A stretch of 10,306 nucleotides of DNA from Thermoplasmata archaeon (lineage in GTDB: Archaea > Thermoplasmatota > Thermoplasmata > Thermoplasmatales > Thermoplasmataceae): positions 1 through 10,306 of the forward strand of contig JAJYZU010000031.1 of the NCBI GenBank assembly GCA_021799755.1. The letters run 5' to 3'. The notes beneath the pieces were generated by a model. It searched no databases, was not told the origin of the DNA, and worked only from the letters and a program-made list of their open reading frames with translations. A program made the translations under genes and the position numbers. Positions 1 through 6,146 of the stretch are shown here, piece by piece (position 1 is the stretch's first letter; each line of letters opens with the position of its first letter).

Positions 1-83
1 ACCCCTATGAACGCTGAGATCCATGTCGCCACTATACCCATGACGCCGTTCACGGGACGCAGAATTCCTATCCATTCCTTCAT
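1..83 (-). CDS. UbiA-family prenyltransferase, N-terminal fragment (probable DGGGP synthase)
   Basis: Partial gene running off the left edge: only the first 27 codons are present, from an ATG at 83-81. The residues include the stretch EWIGILRPVNGVMG followed by a hydrophobic run. A short N-terminus, then an Arg-Pro-x-Asn motif at the start of the first membrane helix, is typical of UbiA-superfamily intramembrane prenyltransferases. In archaea the commonest member is digeranylgeranylglyceryl phosphate synthase, which adds the second geranylgeranyl chain in ether-lipid synthesis at the membrane; other archaeal UbiA members (heme O or quinone type) cannot be excluded from 27 residues. The ATG lies 37 nt after the trm1 stop on the same strand, so the gene may be the last of the mptD-THEP1-trm1 operon. 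No Shine-Dalgarno is visible; an AT-rich stretch at 110-120, overlapping the trm1 stop, could be a private TATA box. The family call rests on the N-terminal motif only. Confidence 0.65.
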   Translation of the reverse strand, partial: MKEWIGILRPVNGVMGIVATWISAFIG

Positions 84-120
84 CTGAATTTAAAGAGGAT
101 AAACAATGCCCATATTTATT

Positions 121-1179
121 TTATTCAAGCTCAAGCAGATCATCTATGATTGAAATCGCGGACGAAGGGTTGGAAGTCTTTATACCGCGGTACGAGAACT
201 GTGTTCTTCCGTTTGATATTCCGCTCTCAGAAAGCTTCTTCATAACCCCCGAGAGCTGCGGTATGTCACGCTTCCTGTGCTGTGATTCAAGAGCGAGATC
301 AATAAAAAGAAACTGGAGATCGTCGTTCCTGAACAGTTCCAGATACCTGTTTACAGCCTTATCATTCACTATTGATCCTGGCTTCCTTATCCCGTCCATG
401 ATCTTAGAATCCTGGAGGTTCCCCCTCCAAACCGGTCCCTCAACATTATTGGGTGCTGATCCTGTCAGGTCGGTGTACTTATCGATGATCCCGATCCTCT
501 CCATAAGTTGGTCTGCCCTGCTCGAACCATGATCCACCCTGAAGAAAACCCTGTAATAGTGGGAGTGCCAGAGTGACATGACTGGATACGCCGCAATATC
601 CACTGAAGCTGCGTACCTTATAATGGTTGATATCAGCAGCCTGATTCCCATCTCATGTTTGAATGAATCACACTGTATACTTGCCTGATATCTCCGAAGC
701 GTCTTCTGCGGTGCGGATCCGGTAAGACCTGTCAGGTCAGTCGCGGTGATTCCGATGTACCCATGATTCCTGACATACGAGAGGGCAGGGAAGATGAATG
801 GTATCGGAGTTCCATAGGGATCTATATCCATGTAATCATATAGGTCTTGAGTCACTGCAGCCTCGAACCTGCCTTCGAAGAGATCCGGTTGAACCTCGTT
901 CATCCTGCAGTTATCCCTTATTATTTCCATGGATTTTGGATTCGGCTCGGCTATTGTCACATCAATTCCCAGTTCCTTCTGAATCCTTATACCTCTTACT
1001 CCTGTGCCTCCAAACCCATCCAGAACGTTTGACGGTTTTATACTGCTCAGAAAGCACTCAGTGATATTCCTGTTGAGTTCCTGTGAAGTGTTGTAGAATC
1101 CAGCAGACCTTCTTCCTGGGCCGGGGCCGATATTCTCTGAACCGGCGTAAAACTTGATATCTCCTTCCCTTATGATCAA
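121..1179 (-). CDS. trm1: tRNA (guanine(26)-N2)-dimethyltransferase Trm1
   Basis: SAM-dependent enzyme that makes N2-methyl- and N2,N2-dimethylguanosine at position 26 of tRNA. The 352-residue length is close to archaeal Trm1 (about 370-380). Motifs in order: substrate-side FYNTSQELNRN (28-38); SAM-binding motif I DGFGGTGVRGIR (54-65); the acidic motif AEPNP (77-81); the catalytic DIDPYGTP block (118-125); the strand GITATDLTGLTG (143-154), in which the Cys usual in the family's LCG motif is Thr; GPVWRGNL in the C-terminal domain; and a closing RTQFSYRGIKTS resembling the family's RTHF...GIKT. The start is a TTG: no in-frame ATG occurs before residue 84, and REGDIKFYAG matches the expected family N-terminus. 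The TTG overlaps the TGA of the upstream NTPase gene (TTGA), and GGAG lies 4 nt before it, which supports translational coupling. Confidence 0.95.
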   Translation of the reverse strand: MIIREGDIKFYAGSENIGPGPGRRSAGFYNTSQELNRNITECFLSSIKPSNVLDGFGGTGVRGIRIQKELGIDVTIAEPNPKSMEIIRDNCRMNEVQPDLFEGRFEAAVTQDLYDYMDIDPYGTPIPFIFPALSYVRNHGYIGITATDLTGLTGSAPQKTLRRYQASIQCDSFKHEMGIRLLISTIIRYAASVDIAAYPVMSLWHSHYYRVFFRVDHGSSRADQLMERIGIIDKYTDLTGSAPNNVEGPVWRGNLQDSKIMDGIRKPGSIVNDKAVNRYLELFRNDDLQFLFIDLALESQHRKRDIPQLSGVMKKLSESGISNGRTQFSYRGIKTSNPSSAISIIDDLLELE

Positions 1180-1721
1180 ATGACTCCTTCTTCCCCGCGC
1201 AGCACTTTCAGCACCTTGAAGGGGAGTATATTCCTGTTTATTGGCGTGAGGTCGAACACCCGTACGCCCTCAAGGCTTCTTATTTCCTGAAGCACGGGGT
1301 TGCGGGATTTCTTGTGGAGTGTCACTATCAGAGGCTTGTCGGAGTTCAGCGTATCCTCGATCTCCTTCTGAACCACCTTGGTGGTATTCTCCAATTTTCC
1401 TATTTCGTCTATAACTATGTAGTCTGCATTCTCCCTTGCTTTCTCAAGACTTGGAACAAGAAACTCCTCAAGCAGTCTCGTGTCGACACCTATCTTGTCT
1501 ATCTTCACCCTCGAAGCTATTGATACATCCGAAAATGTGATTTTCTTCTTGGTGAAGAGATCATACAGGGTGTACCCTGAGAGCTTGCCATTTTTCATTG
1601 TTTCTCCCACAAGAAGGCCCTGCACCTTTGCACCGTCGTGCTCAAGCATCTCGATGATCTTTTTCAGTACTTCAGATTTTATTGATCCTACCGGGCCGGT
1701 GATTCCAACCTTAACTGCCAT
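1176..1721 (-). CDS. THEP1-family nucleoside-triphosphatase with unusual P-loop
   Basis: The 181-residue product matches THEP1-type NTPases (KAP/ASCE P-loop proteins, usually about 175-180 aa), which hydrolyse NTPs to NDPs in vitro and have no firmly established cellular role. Visible: an N-terminal beta strand and P-loop GITGPVGSIKSE (6-17); GLLVGE (35-40), which matches the family's GxxTxE element; the Walker B strand DYIVIDEIGKLE (100-111), very typical of the family; and the near-C-terminal LTPINRNILP (158-167), equivalent to the NRDxLP block. In GxxxxGK[S/T] the last Gly is Ile14 (codon ATA), while Lys15 and Ser16 are kept, so nucleotide binding may be altered. The ATG shares one base with the mptD stop (TAATG), and the TGA overlaps the trm1 TTG by three positions. 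It is the middle gene of a pterin/tRNA-modification operon; any functional link to these partners is unknown. Confidence 0.85.
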   Translation of the reverse strand: MAVKVGITGPVGSIKSEVLKKIIEMLEHDGAKVQGLLVGETMKNGKLSGYTLYDLFTKKKITFSDVSIASRVKIDKIGVDTRLLEEFLVPSLEKARENADYIVIDEIGKLENTTKVVQKEIEDTLNSDKPLIVTLHKKSRNPVLQEIRSLEGVRVFDLTPINRNILPFKVLKVLRGEEGVI

Positions 1722-2092
1722 TATTCGTTCTTACCTCCAAGATACATTAAAGGATAGTCCATCTCTTCAATATAGTTCAACCTGGCTTCGACGCTTTCGT
1801 CCTTGTATTTTATCACAACTGAGACTGTCAGCATCTCCCCGGAAAGTGTGATGTACTTGTAGACACCCTGCCTCTTCTTTACCATTTCTGGATCTATCTT
1901 GACCGAGGCACTCTCAACAAACGGCTGAACCATGACACTGTCCTTGATTGCATTTTCAAGCGATTCAAGATTGCTGAGGTTTATTGGTACTCCAACGTAC
2001 TGGTGATATATGGTTCCCAGCTTTATCCCGGCTTCAAAAATAGCTCTCTCCCTGTTTGTACATTTAAAATATGATTCAGCGGGATCGCGCAT
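1721..2092 (-). CDS. mptD: archaeal 7,8-dihydroneopterin aldolase, MptD family (DUF372)
   Basis: Archaeal-type dihydroneopterin aldolase, unrelated to bacterial FolB, which cleaves 7,8-dihydroneopterin to 6-hydroxymethyl-7,8-dihydropterin and glycolaldehyde on the way to (methano)pterin or folate cofactors. Hallmarks, numbered from the chosen ATG: RERAIFEAGIKLGTIYHQYVG (14-34), VQPFVES (55-61), LNYIEEMDYPLMYL (105-118). Glu20, His30, Gln56 and Tyr107 fall where, as I recall, the methanogen enzyme has its catalytic Glu, His, Gln and Tyr. The family is about 115-130 aa and this product is 123 aa. An in-frame GTG at 2110 would give 129 aa, but it lies only about 12 bp from the TATA-like box at 2119-2126, whereas the ATG at 2092 lies about 30 bp from it, as expected for a leaderless mRNA; the ATG is therefore preferred. 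First gene of the operon with the THEP1-like NTPase, trm1 and the ubiA-like gene. Confidence 0.88.
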   Translation of the reverse strand: MRDPAESYFKCTNRERAIFEAGIKLGTIYHQYVGVPINLSNLESLENAIKDSVMVQPFVESASVKIDPEMVKKRQGVYKYITLSGEMLTVSVVIKYKDESVEARLNYIEEMDYPLMYLGGKNE

Positions 2093-2118
2093 TATTAGAC
2101 CATATAGCACCGACGTAC

Positions 2119-2126
2119 ATAAATAT
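2119..2126 (-). promoter_or_regulatory. TATA-like box of the mptD operon
   Basis: On the minus strand the sequence reads ATATTTAT, centred about 30 bp upstream of the mptD ATG at 2092. This spacing places transcription initiation at or within a few bases of the ATG (leaderless). It is the only good AT-rich element in this position and it decides against the GTG start at 2110. Confidence 0.55.
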
Positions 2127-2255
2127 TCACTGCGAAATTATAATTGACTGCCCTGCGTTTCTTTGTCAGTTTCGGATCGTACGGCATGTGTGAATTCATG
2201 CCAGGATTCATGTATTCAATGGATGATGACCAGATCCTGCATACATAACAATTAA

Positions 2256-2264
2256 TTATAAATA
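2256..2264 (+). promoter_or_regulatory. TATA box of the small membrane protein gene
   Basis: TTATAAATA, centred 27 bp before the ATG at 2287, is an almost ideal archaeal TATA box for a leaderless transcript. The 176 bp region between this box's gene and mptD carries the two divergent promoters; between them there is only a weak 6-bp inverted repeat (GGCATG, 8 nt, CATGCC at 2183-2202). Confidence 0.65.
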
Positions 2265-2286
2265 GGGCATCACCAGTCTGGTTCTA

Positions 2287-2571
2287 ATGACTGCAGATCA
2301 ACCTAAGATTACTAACAACACGGAAATGAGGCCTTATCAAAAACAGAAGGGAAAGATTTCCGGCTTTGCCTCCATCATCACTGCCAGAAATATTTACAGG
2401 TTTTTCGGGCTTCTTCTGTTTGTCGTTGGCGCGGTCTTTTACCTTTCATGGTCTATATTATACGGAACGTGGACGGATATCGGACTCTATTCCTATGTGG
2501 TCCCTCTTGTTGTTTTCGGACTCTTGCTGTTGCTGCTCACCCATGAACAGGACAGGGCAGAAAGCCACTAA
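2287..2571 (+). CDS. small two-helix membrane protein, function unknown
   Basis: I do not recognise this 94-residue protein as a named family. It has a polar, basic N-terminus (1-36), a first predicted membrane helix at about 38-60 (starting YRFFGLLLFVVGAV), a short loop, a second helix at about 66-84 ending in a run of leucines, and a short charged tail (HEQDRAESH). By the positive-inside rule, the basic N-terminus is probably cytoplasmic. The start is well supported: ATG with a TATA box 27 bp upstream. It is the only plus-strand gene in the left 9 kb. Its TAA overlaps the TAG of the convergent virB4-like gene by 3-4 nt, so the two 3' ends are locked together. Two-helix membrane proteins occur as accessory subunits in Ced-type DNA import systems, but nothing in the sequence beyond position and topology links it to the neighbouring cluster. 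Confidence 0.72.
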   Translation: MTADQPKITNNTEMRPYQKQKGKISGFASIITARNIYRFFGLLLFVVGAVFYLSWSILYGTWTDIGLYSYVVPLVVFGLLLLLLTHEQDRAESH

Positions 2572-3992
2572 CGGGCACTGGTCCTTTCAACCTCTCCTGT
2601 TGTGCATATAACCCTGATCTTCCTCAGCTCTTTTTTCGTGTAATAATAACATTCAGAGTAAGGATCGGATTTTCCCCCCAGAAGTGAGTCTGTCCTGAAA
2701 TTCTGGAATCTGTTCTCTGTTATCAATCCAATGGAATTCCTGACGAAATCCCTGTTCCTGAATACAAAAATGCTGCTGCTGTTGTTAATGATTGACTTGC
2801 CCTCGGGATGTTTGAGATAATCATCGATGTTCTGGCTAAGACTTACCACTGCGGTGTTATGATGCCTCGAACTTCGATAAAGATGGTCGAAGTATTGAAG
2901 AAGTTGAGTGTTGTGAAAAAACGTGTGAATCTCGTCTATCAGGACCGCTCTCCTTCTCTTCTGCTGTCCGCTGATGAACAAAGATATAGCATCTGTTATG
3001 GTTTTTGTAAGAGTCTCTTCGCTGATGCTGGAAAGCGAGATGGTTCTCACGATTAAGGTTCGTCTCAGGTTCTCAGAGTTCCCCAGACTGTTATTGATCT
3101 CATCTGTTATCGGTTCAGCTCCGGGTTCGTTGATTTGAAGTATTTTGCACAGACCCCCGAATGTCTCGCAATTGTACTCCTCCAGTGGATCTAAGATAAG
3201 GAGATCGTCCACGTACCCCGTGATCAGACTTCTTGCCATCAATATCTTTGAAAAAAATGACTTCCCGGACCCTGTTTCACCCATTATACAGATGTTGTAT
3301 GAATTTCCCGAAAACAGATCCAGGAACACAGGTTTCTCGTTATCACTGTCTATTCCTATCAGCGGTCCTGAATCCGAACTGCCGGATTCTCCATACAACG
3401 GCAGAAGTCTTGACACATTTTCGCTGTCAATGATGTAATTCCCCTTCATGGATTTCAAGGGGTTTGAATAGCAACTTATTCTGCCGATTGGTCCGAAATG
3501 CTCAGGATGAGTGTCTATGCCTATCATTTCAAGTGATCTTGTGAGTCTCTGAATTAAGGAATTCAGGCTCACCGGATGATCGGATATCAGATAAAAAACA
3601 ATCTTGCAGAAAAATATTGAATTTCCTTCGACGCTTGATTTTTCTGACAGGTATTTAAGAGCCTTGATATGCTCATTAAGAACCGATGTTTTTCCTCTGT
3701 CACTGCTGCTTGAAATCCTGGATTCCGAAATCCTGTCCGCAAGCATTCTCTTAATCATCTTCTCTGAATTTTCCTTCCGGATAGGATTGATGTCCACTCT
3801 TGCTGCAACAGGAAAATCTGCAGAGTCCAGAAGGTTATGTACCATTTCATAGTTTGATCCGTTGATGTTGTCAAGGATCAGCACCGCGTAATACCTCTTT
3901 CCCTTGAAATAGTGTCTTCTTGTGAAGAATCTTTTTCTAATAGTCAATTTGCTGTCTGTTTCAAAGGAGGATCTGCTTTTTTCCATAATCAC
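2568..3992 (-). CDS. VirB4-like conjugation/T4SS ATPase (CedB/TedB-like)
   Basis: Motor ATPase of a type IV secretion/DNA-transfer machine, expected to act as a hexamer at the cytoplasmic face of the membrane. The C-terminal RecA-like domain has all hallmarks: Walker A GETGSGKS (238-245) preceded by the strand YNICIM; DPLEEY (268-273), matching the VirB4 DPExEY motif; Walker B AVLIDEIH (349-356); RSSRHHN (373-379); and SLSQNIDDYL (384-393), equivalent to the sensor/Gln motif of VirB4/HerA proteins. Residues 15-200 resemble the second half of the VirB4 N-terminal domain (YYAVLILDNING, then a charged helical region). At 474 residues it is shorter than a typical VirB4 (about 600-800), and the missing first part may reside in the preceding gene. 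Start options are GTG 3992 (6 nt after the upstream stop) or ATG 3986 (12 nt after it), with no clear ribosome binding site. Last gene of the four-gene cluster. No helicase- or relaxase-type domains are present. Confidence 0.88.
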   Translation of the reverse strand: MIMEKSRSSFETDSKLTIRKRFFTRRHYFKGKRYYAVLILDNINGSNYEMVHNLLDSADFPVAARVDINPIRKENSEKMIKRMLADRISESRISSSSDRGKTSVLNEHIKALKYLSEKSSVEGNSIFFCKIVFYLISDHPVSLNSLIQRLTRSLEMIGIDTHPEHFGPIGRISCYSNPLKSMKGNYIIDSENVSRLLPLYGESGSSDSGPLIGIDSDNEKPVFLDLFSGNSYNICIMGETGSGKSFFSKILMARSLITGYVDDLLILDPLEEYNCETFGGLCKILQINEPGAEPITDEINNSLGNSENLRRTLIVRTISLSSISEETLTKTITDAISLFISGQQKRRRAVLIDEIHTFFHNTQLLQYFDHLYRSSRHHNTAVVSLSQNIDDYLKHPEGKSIINNSSSIFVFRNRDFVRNSIGLITENRFQNFRTDSLLGGKSDPYSECYYYTKKELRKIRVICTTGEVERTSAR

Positions 3993-3998
3993 GCCAGC

Positions 3999-4724
3999 TC
4001 AGTCTATAAACTCCAGAATTTCTCTCATTTCGTTTTCTGCAGGATTCCTGCAGCTGAAACCAACTCCAGCCAGGTTGTTCATGAATGATTTTGTCTCCTC
4101 TCCAAGGGATGACAGGTCAGATTCAAGATTATATATATTCCTCTTTCTCTTGAGAAATATGTAAATACTGTGGTAATAAACCCCGGAAAGTGCATAATTC
4201 ACCAGTGAAACGTATTCCCCTTCAATATCTGTATCATGACCAGAATCCTGAATCAGGACTCGCTGCTGCTTTTCGGCTGGAATCAATACCACGGTTAGAT
4301 CGCTTACAATCTGGTTTAAAGCTCGAGACATTCTCGTGTAGACGCTATTTATCTCAGCCAGGGACCTGCTGTGAAGATTTGATCCTGATATGATGAAAAG
4401 CGAAGCAAGATGATTTGCATTGCTTATGTAAATGAATTCCTCCTTGCCGATGTTTTCATTTATTATGACTCTTTTCTGTTTCTTCCTGATCCTGTATGAC
4501 AGTTCTGACAGAATAGCTGTCATGGAATCCTCCCTTCGACCAATGATCACCAGAACAGGAAGCGCCACAATCATAATGAATGCTGATGCTACGAGGCTGA
4601 ATCTTGAGATGACAGAGGATATTGCAAAAACCATCAGAATTCCCACAATCGATTCATAGCTCAGTCCAAATAGCATGTGCCTGTAATTGAGAACGTTTGG
4701 AATGAATTCCTGGCTCTTTTCCAT
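3999..4724 (-). CDS. VirB3/PrgI-like membrane protein with VirB4 N-domain-like extension
   Basis: 241 residues. The N-terminus IPNVLNYRHMLFGLSYES (8-25), followed by two close membrane helices (about 24-42 and 45-62) and a basic, cytoplasmic-type stretch (RIRKKQKR, 78-85), is the layout of VirB3/PrgI proteins, which contact the T4SS ATPase at the inner membrane. Residues 85-240 are soluble and resemble the first subdomain of VirB4: a FIYISNANHLASLFIISGSN strand pair, then a helical stretch with LAEINSVYTRMSRALNQI. VirB3-VirB4 fusions are common; here the break between the two polypeptides appears to fall inside the VirB4 N-terminal domain instead of between the proteins. The ATG overlaps the preceding stop by one base (TGATG), with GGAG 12 nt upstream. 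The VirB3-like assignment is from topology and motif resemblance; the extension assignment is weaker. Confidence 0.68.
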   Translation of the reverse strand: MEKSQEFIPNVLNYRHMLFGLSYESIVGILMVFAISSVISRFSLVASAFIMIVALPVLVIIGRREDSMTAILSELSYRIRKKQKRVIINENIGKEEFIYISNANHLASLFIISGSNLHSRSLAEINSVYTRMSRALNQIVSDLTVVLIPAEKQQRVLIQDSGHDTDIEGEYVSLVNYALSGVYYHSIYIFLKRKRNIYNLESDLSSLGEETKSFMNNLAGVGFSCRNPAENEMREILEFID

Positions 4725-5764
4725 CAGTATGCATCTCTCCTGAACTTCATTTCATCTGAATATATCTCGTGCCAGTCAAGGCGGTTTGCACCCAGCCTGT
4801 AATCATTTATCGGACCGTATGCCCCTTTTACATGGTTTTTATTCATGATGCCAGACATCGTTCCAAATGATGAAAAACCAGGATTTTCTGCAAAATTCAT
4901 GACGGAACCTGACACTGATGCCACTTTTCCGGCCACTTCCCCCGCATTGATTCCTTCAAATAGTGAACTCAGCATTGAGGATTGGAATATCCTGGAGTTT
5001 GACATTATCAGTATGGGCATCGCGGAAGCGAGAAACAACAACCCAACCTGGAGAAGAAAATCAGAGGGAAAGAAAGATATGAGTTTTAATACCAGCAGCA
5101 CGAAAAATGGCATTATCGAAAGTTCGATGAACGTTTTCCACATCAGATGAGAGAACTTTTCAGTTCGCTTTGATCCCATCATTAGGCTGAAAACCGGCAG
5201 AGTCAGTATTAGAAATAAGATGATGGCCTGCCTCAATTCAAGCATCCCCATAAGAGATACTGTGGATATGAAAAGAGCAGAAAGGAGAAAGAATTCGACA
5301 ATGGCATTGCTGGCGGAAATTGATGTTATTTCACCTTTTACGTTAAGCACACTTAGCAGATCATACCATTTCCCTCCCTGTGAATTCCATACCAATATGT
5401 AGGGAAGTGATGATGCTTCCAGAATAAGCCTGCAGAAGTCTACAGAAAAAAACACAAAACAGAATACTATAAAATATCTCAGAAGGCCGTACATCGGAGA
5501 TGTGGGATTATAAAGTGAGTTGGATACCAGGAGATAAAGGGAAAATATTACAATGAGGATGCCTCCAACCTCCACATATATGCTGTTGAGCAGATATAAG
5601 TAAAGGTTGTTGAAACCAGAACCTGGATTCTCCATTAAAACATACGAATACTTTGGATCAAGCCCATAGTGCACAGCAACGTACCAGAAAAGCGACAAGG
5701 AAACTATGTACGCACCGTTGAAAAATGATATTATCCCTGCAATTACAGACTGTACGTCAACCAT
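4724..5764 (-). CDS. polytopic VirB6/TrbL-like (CedA/TedA-like) T4SS membrane protein
   Basis: A 346-residue protein (from ATG 5764) with about seven predicted membrane helices: about 4-31, 64-86, 93-116, 154-176, 180-199, 214-237 and 240-257. A soluble C-terminal tail of about 85 residues follows, including Gly/Ala-rich GINAGEVAGKVASVSGSV. The polytopic core with a Ser/Gly/Ala-rich cytoplasmic tail is characteristic of VirB6/TrbL proteins, which form the inner-membrane platform for the pilus in T4SS, and of CedA, the putative DNA channel of the archaeal Ced importer. A FIELSIMPFFVLLVLKL helix resembles the conserved late TrbL helix. An alternative GTG at 5782 would add six residues and overlap the pilin gene by 8 nt; the ATG, 10 nt after the pilin stop and preceded by a weak GTGAG, is preferred. 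The family call comes mainly from topology and the gene order pilin-VirB6-VirB3-VirB4. Confidence 0.7.
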   Translation of the reverse strand: MVDVQSVIAGIISFFNGAYIVSLSLFWYVAVHYGLDPKYSYVLMENPGSGFNNLYLYLLNSIYVEVGGILIVIFSLYLLVSNSLYNPTSPMYGLLRYFIVFCFVFFSVDFCRLILEASSLPYILVWNSQGGKWYDLLSVLNVKGEITSISASNAIVEFFLLSALFISTVSLMGMLELRQAIILFLILTLPVFSLMMGSKRTEKFSHLMWKTFIELSIMPFFVLLVLKLISFFPSDFLLQVGLLFLASAMPILIMSNSRIFQSSMLSSLFEGINAGEVAGKVASVSGSVMNFAENPGFSSFGTMSGIMNKNHVKGAYGPINDYRLGANRLDWHEIYSDEMKFRRDAY

Positions 5765-5774
5765 CCGTAAGCAC

Positions 5775-6056
5775 TCACGCACCAGTGGCCACGTAAAGGA
5801 AAATTGAATAAAGGGTGCCGGAAACAGCCAGAATGTAGATTATCGTTCCGATTGTGGCATTCTTCATCTTAACCTTTGCAGAATATCGCTTTTCCTCATC
5901 GTCGCTGAAGAAGTTCATTGCAATCGGTATCCACAGTAAGGCTATGATAACGGCTGAGACAGATATCACAATCTCGTCTATCCTGGAAAGTATGGATGAA
6001 ATCTGTTGCGTATTCGTTACAGTGTAACCAATTACATTTATTAAACTAAATACCAT
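5775..6056 (-). CDS. VirB2/TrbC-like conjugative pilin candidate
   Basis: 93-residue protein and first gene of the T4SS-like operon. N-terminal segment 1-27, helix 1 at about 28-50 (starting EIVISVSAVIIALLW), a short highly charged loop at 51-66 (DDEEKR...AKVKMKN), helix 2 at about 67-90 (starting ATIGTIIYILAVSGT), and a tiny tail. Two helices joined by a short basic cytoplasmic loop, with small residues (Gly70, Ala77, Ser79, Gly80) on helix 2, is the VirB2/TrbC pilin hairpin, also seen in the archaeal conjugative pilins TedC and CedA1. No class III signal peptide (type IV pilin type) is present; residues 1-13 are weakly hydrophobic and could be a short leader. The ATG sits about 25 bp downstream of a TATA box, indicating leaderless translation and high expression potential. 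The sequence is too short and divergent for certainty, but topology, size and operon position agree. Confidence 0.68.
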   Translation of the reverse strand: MVFSLINVIGYTVTNTQQISSILSRIDEIVISVSAVIIALLWIPIAMNFFSDDEEKRYSAKVKMKNATIGTIIYILAVSGTLYSIFLYVATGA

Positions 6057-6076
6057 TATGCCAATATCGGTATTAG

Positions 6077-6086
6077 TTATATAAAA
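6077..6086 (-). promoter_or_regulatory. TATA box of the T4SS-like operon
   Basis: The minus strand reads TTTTATATAA, centred about 25 bp before the pilin-candidate ATG at 6056 and preceded by a purine-rich GAAAGGAG that may serve as BRE. This is the only strong promoter seen for the four-gene cluster, whose later genes are spaced by -1 to +12 nt. Confidence 0.65.
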
Positions 6087-6110
6087 CTCCTTTCAGCCAG
6101 GAATGGATTG

Positions 6111-6121
6111 AAAAATGAAAA
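6111..6121 (-). terminator. T-rich archaeal terminator after the thioesterase gene
   Basis: On the minus strand, T4 (6121-6118) and T5 (6115-6111) runs lie 26-36 nt after the thioesterase stop and before the TATA box of the pilin operon. Tandem T-runs without a hairpin are the usual intrinsic terminator of archaea. The element would separate the thioesterase transcript from the T4SS-like operon. Confidence 0.45.
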
Positions 6122-6146
6122 TCGAGGAGAAGTTTATATTTTAGAA

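Noticed and set aside
146..1064. Plus-strand open frames opposite trm1
   Set aside because: No recognisable motifs; they lie wholly within a gene with complete Trm1 motifs.
2183..2202. Inverted repeat GGCATG/CATGCC with 8-nt spacer in the divergent promoter region
   Set aside because: Six-base arms with a free spacer are expected by chance at close to this frequency in 176 bp, and it lies about 60 bp from both TATA boxes; kept only as a remark.
2366..2611. 81-codon plus-strand frame overlapping the two-helix membrane protein gene
   Set aside because: Its ATG is far from the TATA box, and the alternative frame (2287-2571) has a well-placed promoter and a coherent two-helix product.
2631..2636. 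T6 run on the plus strand after the small membrane protein gene, possible terminator
   Set aside because: It is formed by Lys codons within the virB4-like gene and lies 60 nt past the stop; not strong enough to call.
2568..6056. Interpretation as an integrated conjugative element or plasmid remnant
   Set aside because: No integrase, tRNA target, direct att repeats, relaxase, replication gene or change in coding style is seen at either border; the cluster fits seamlessly between housekeeping genes.
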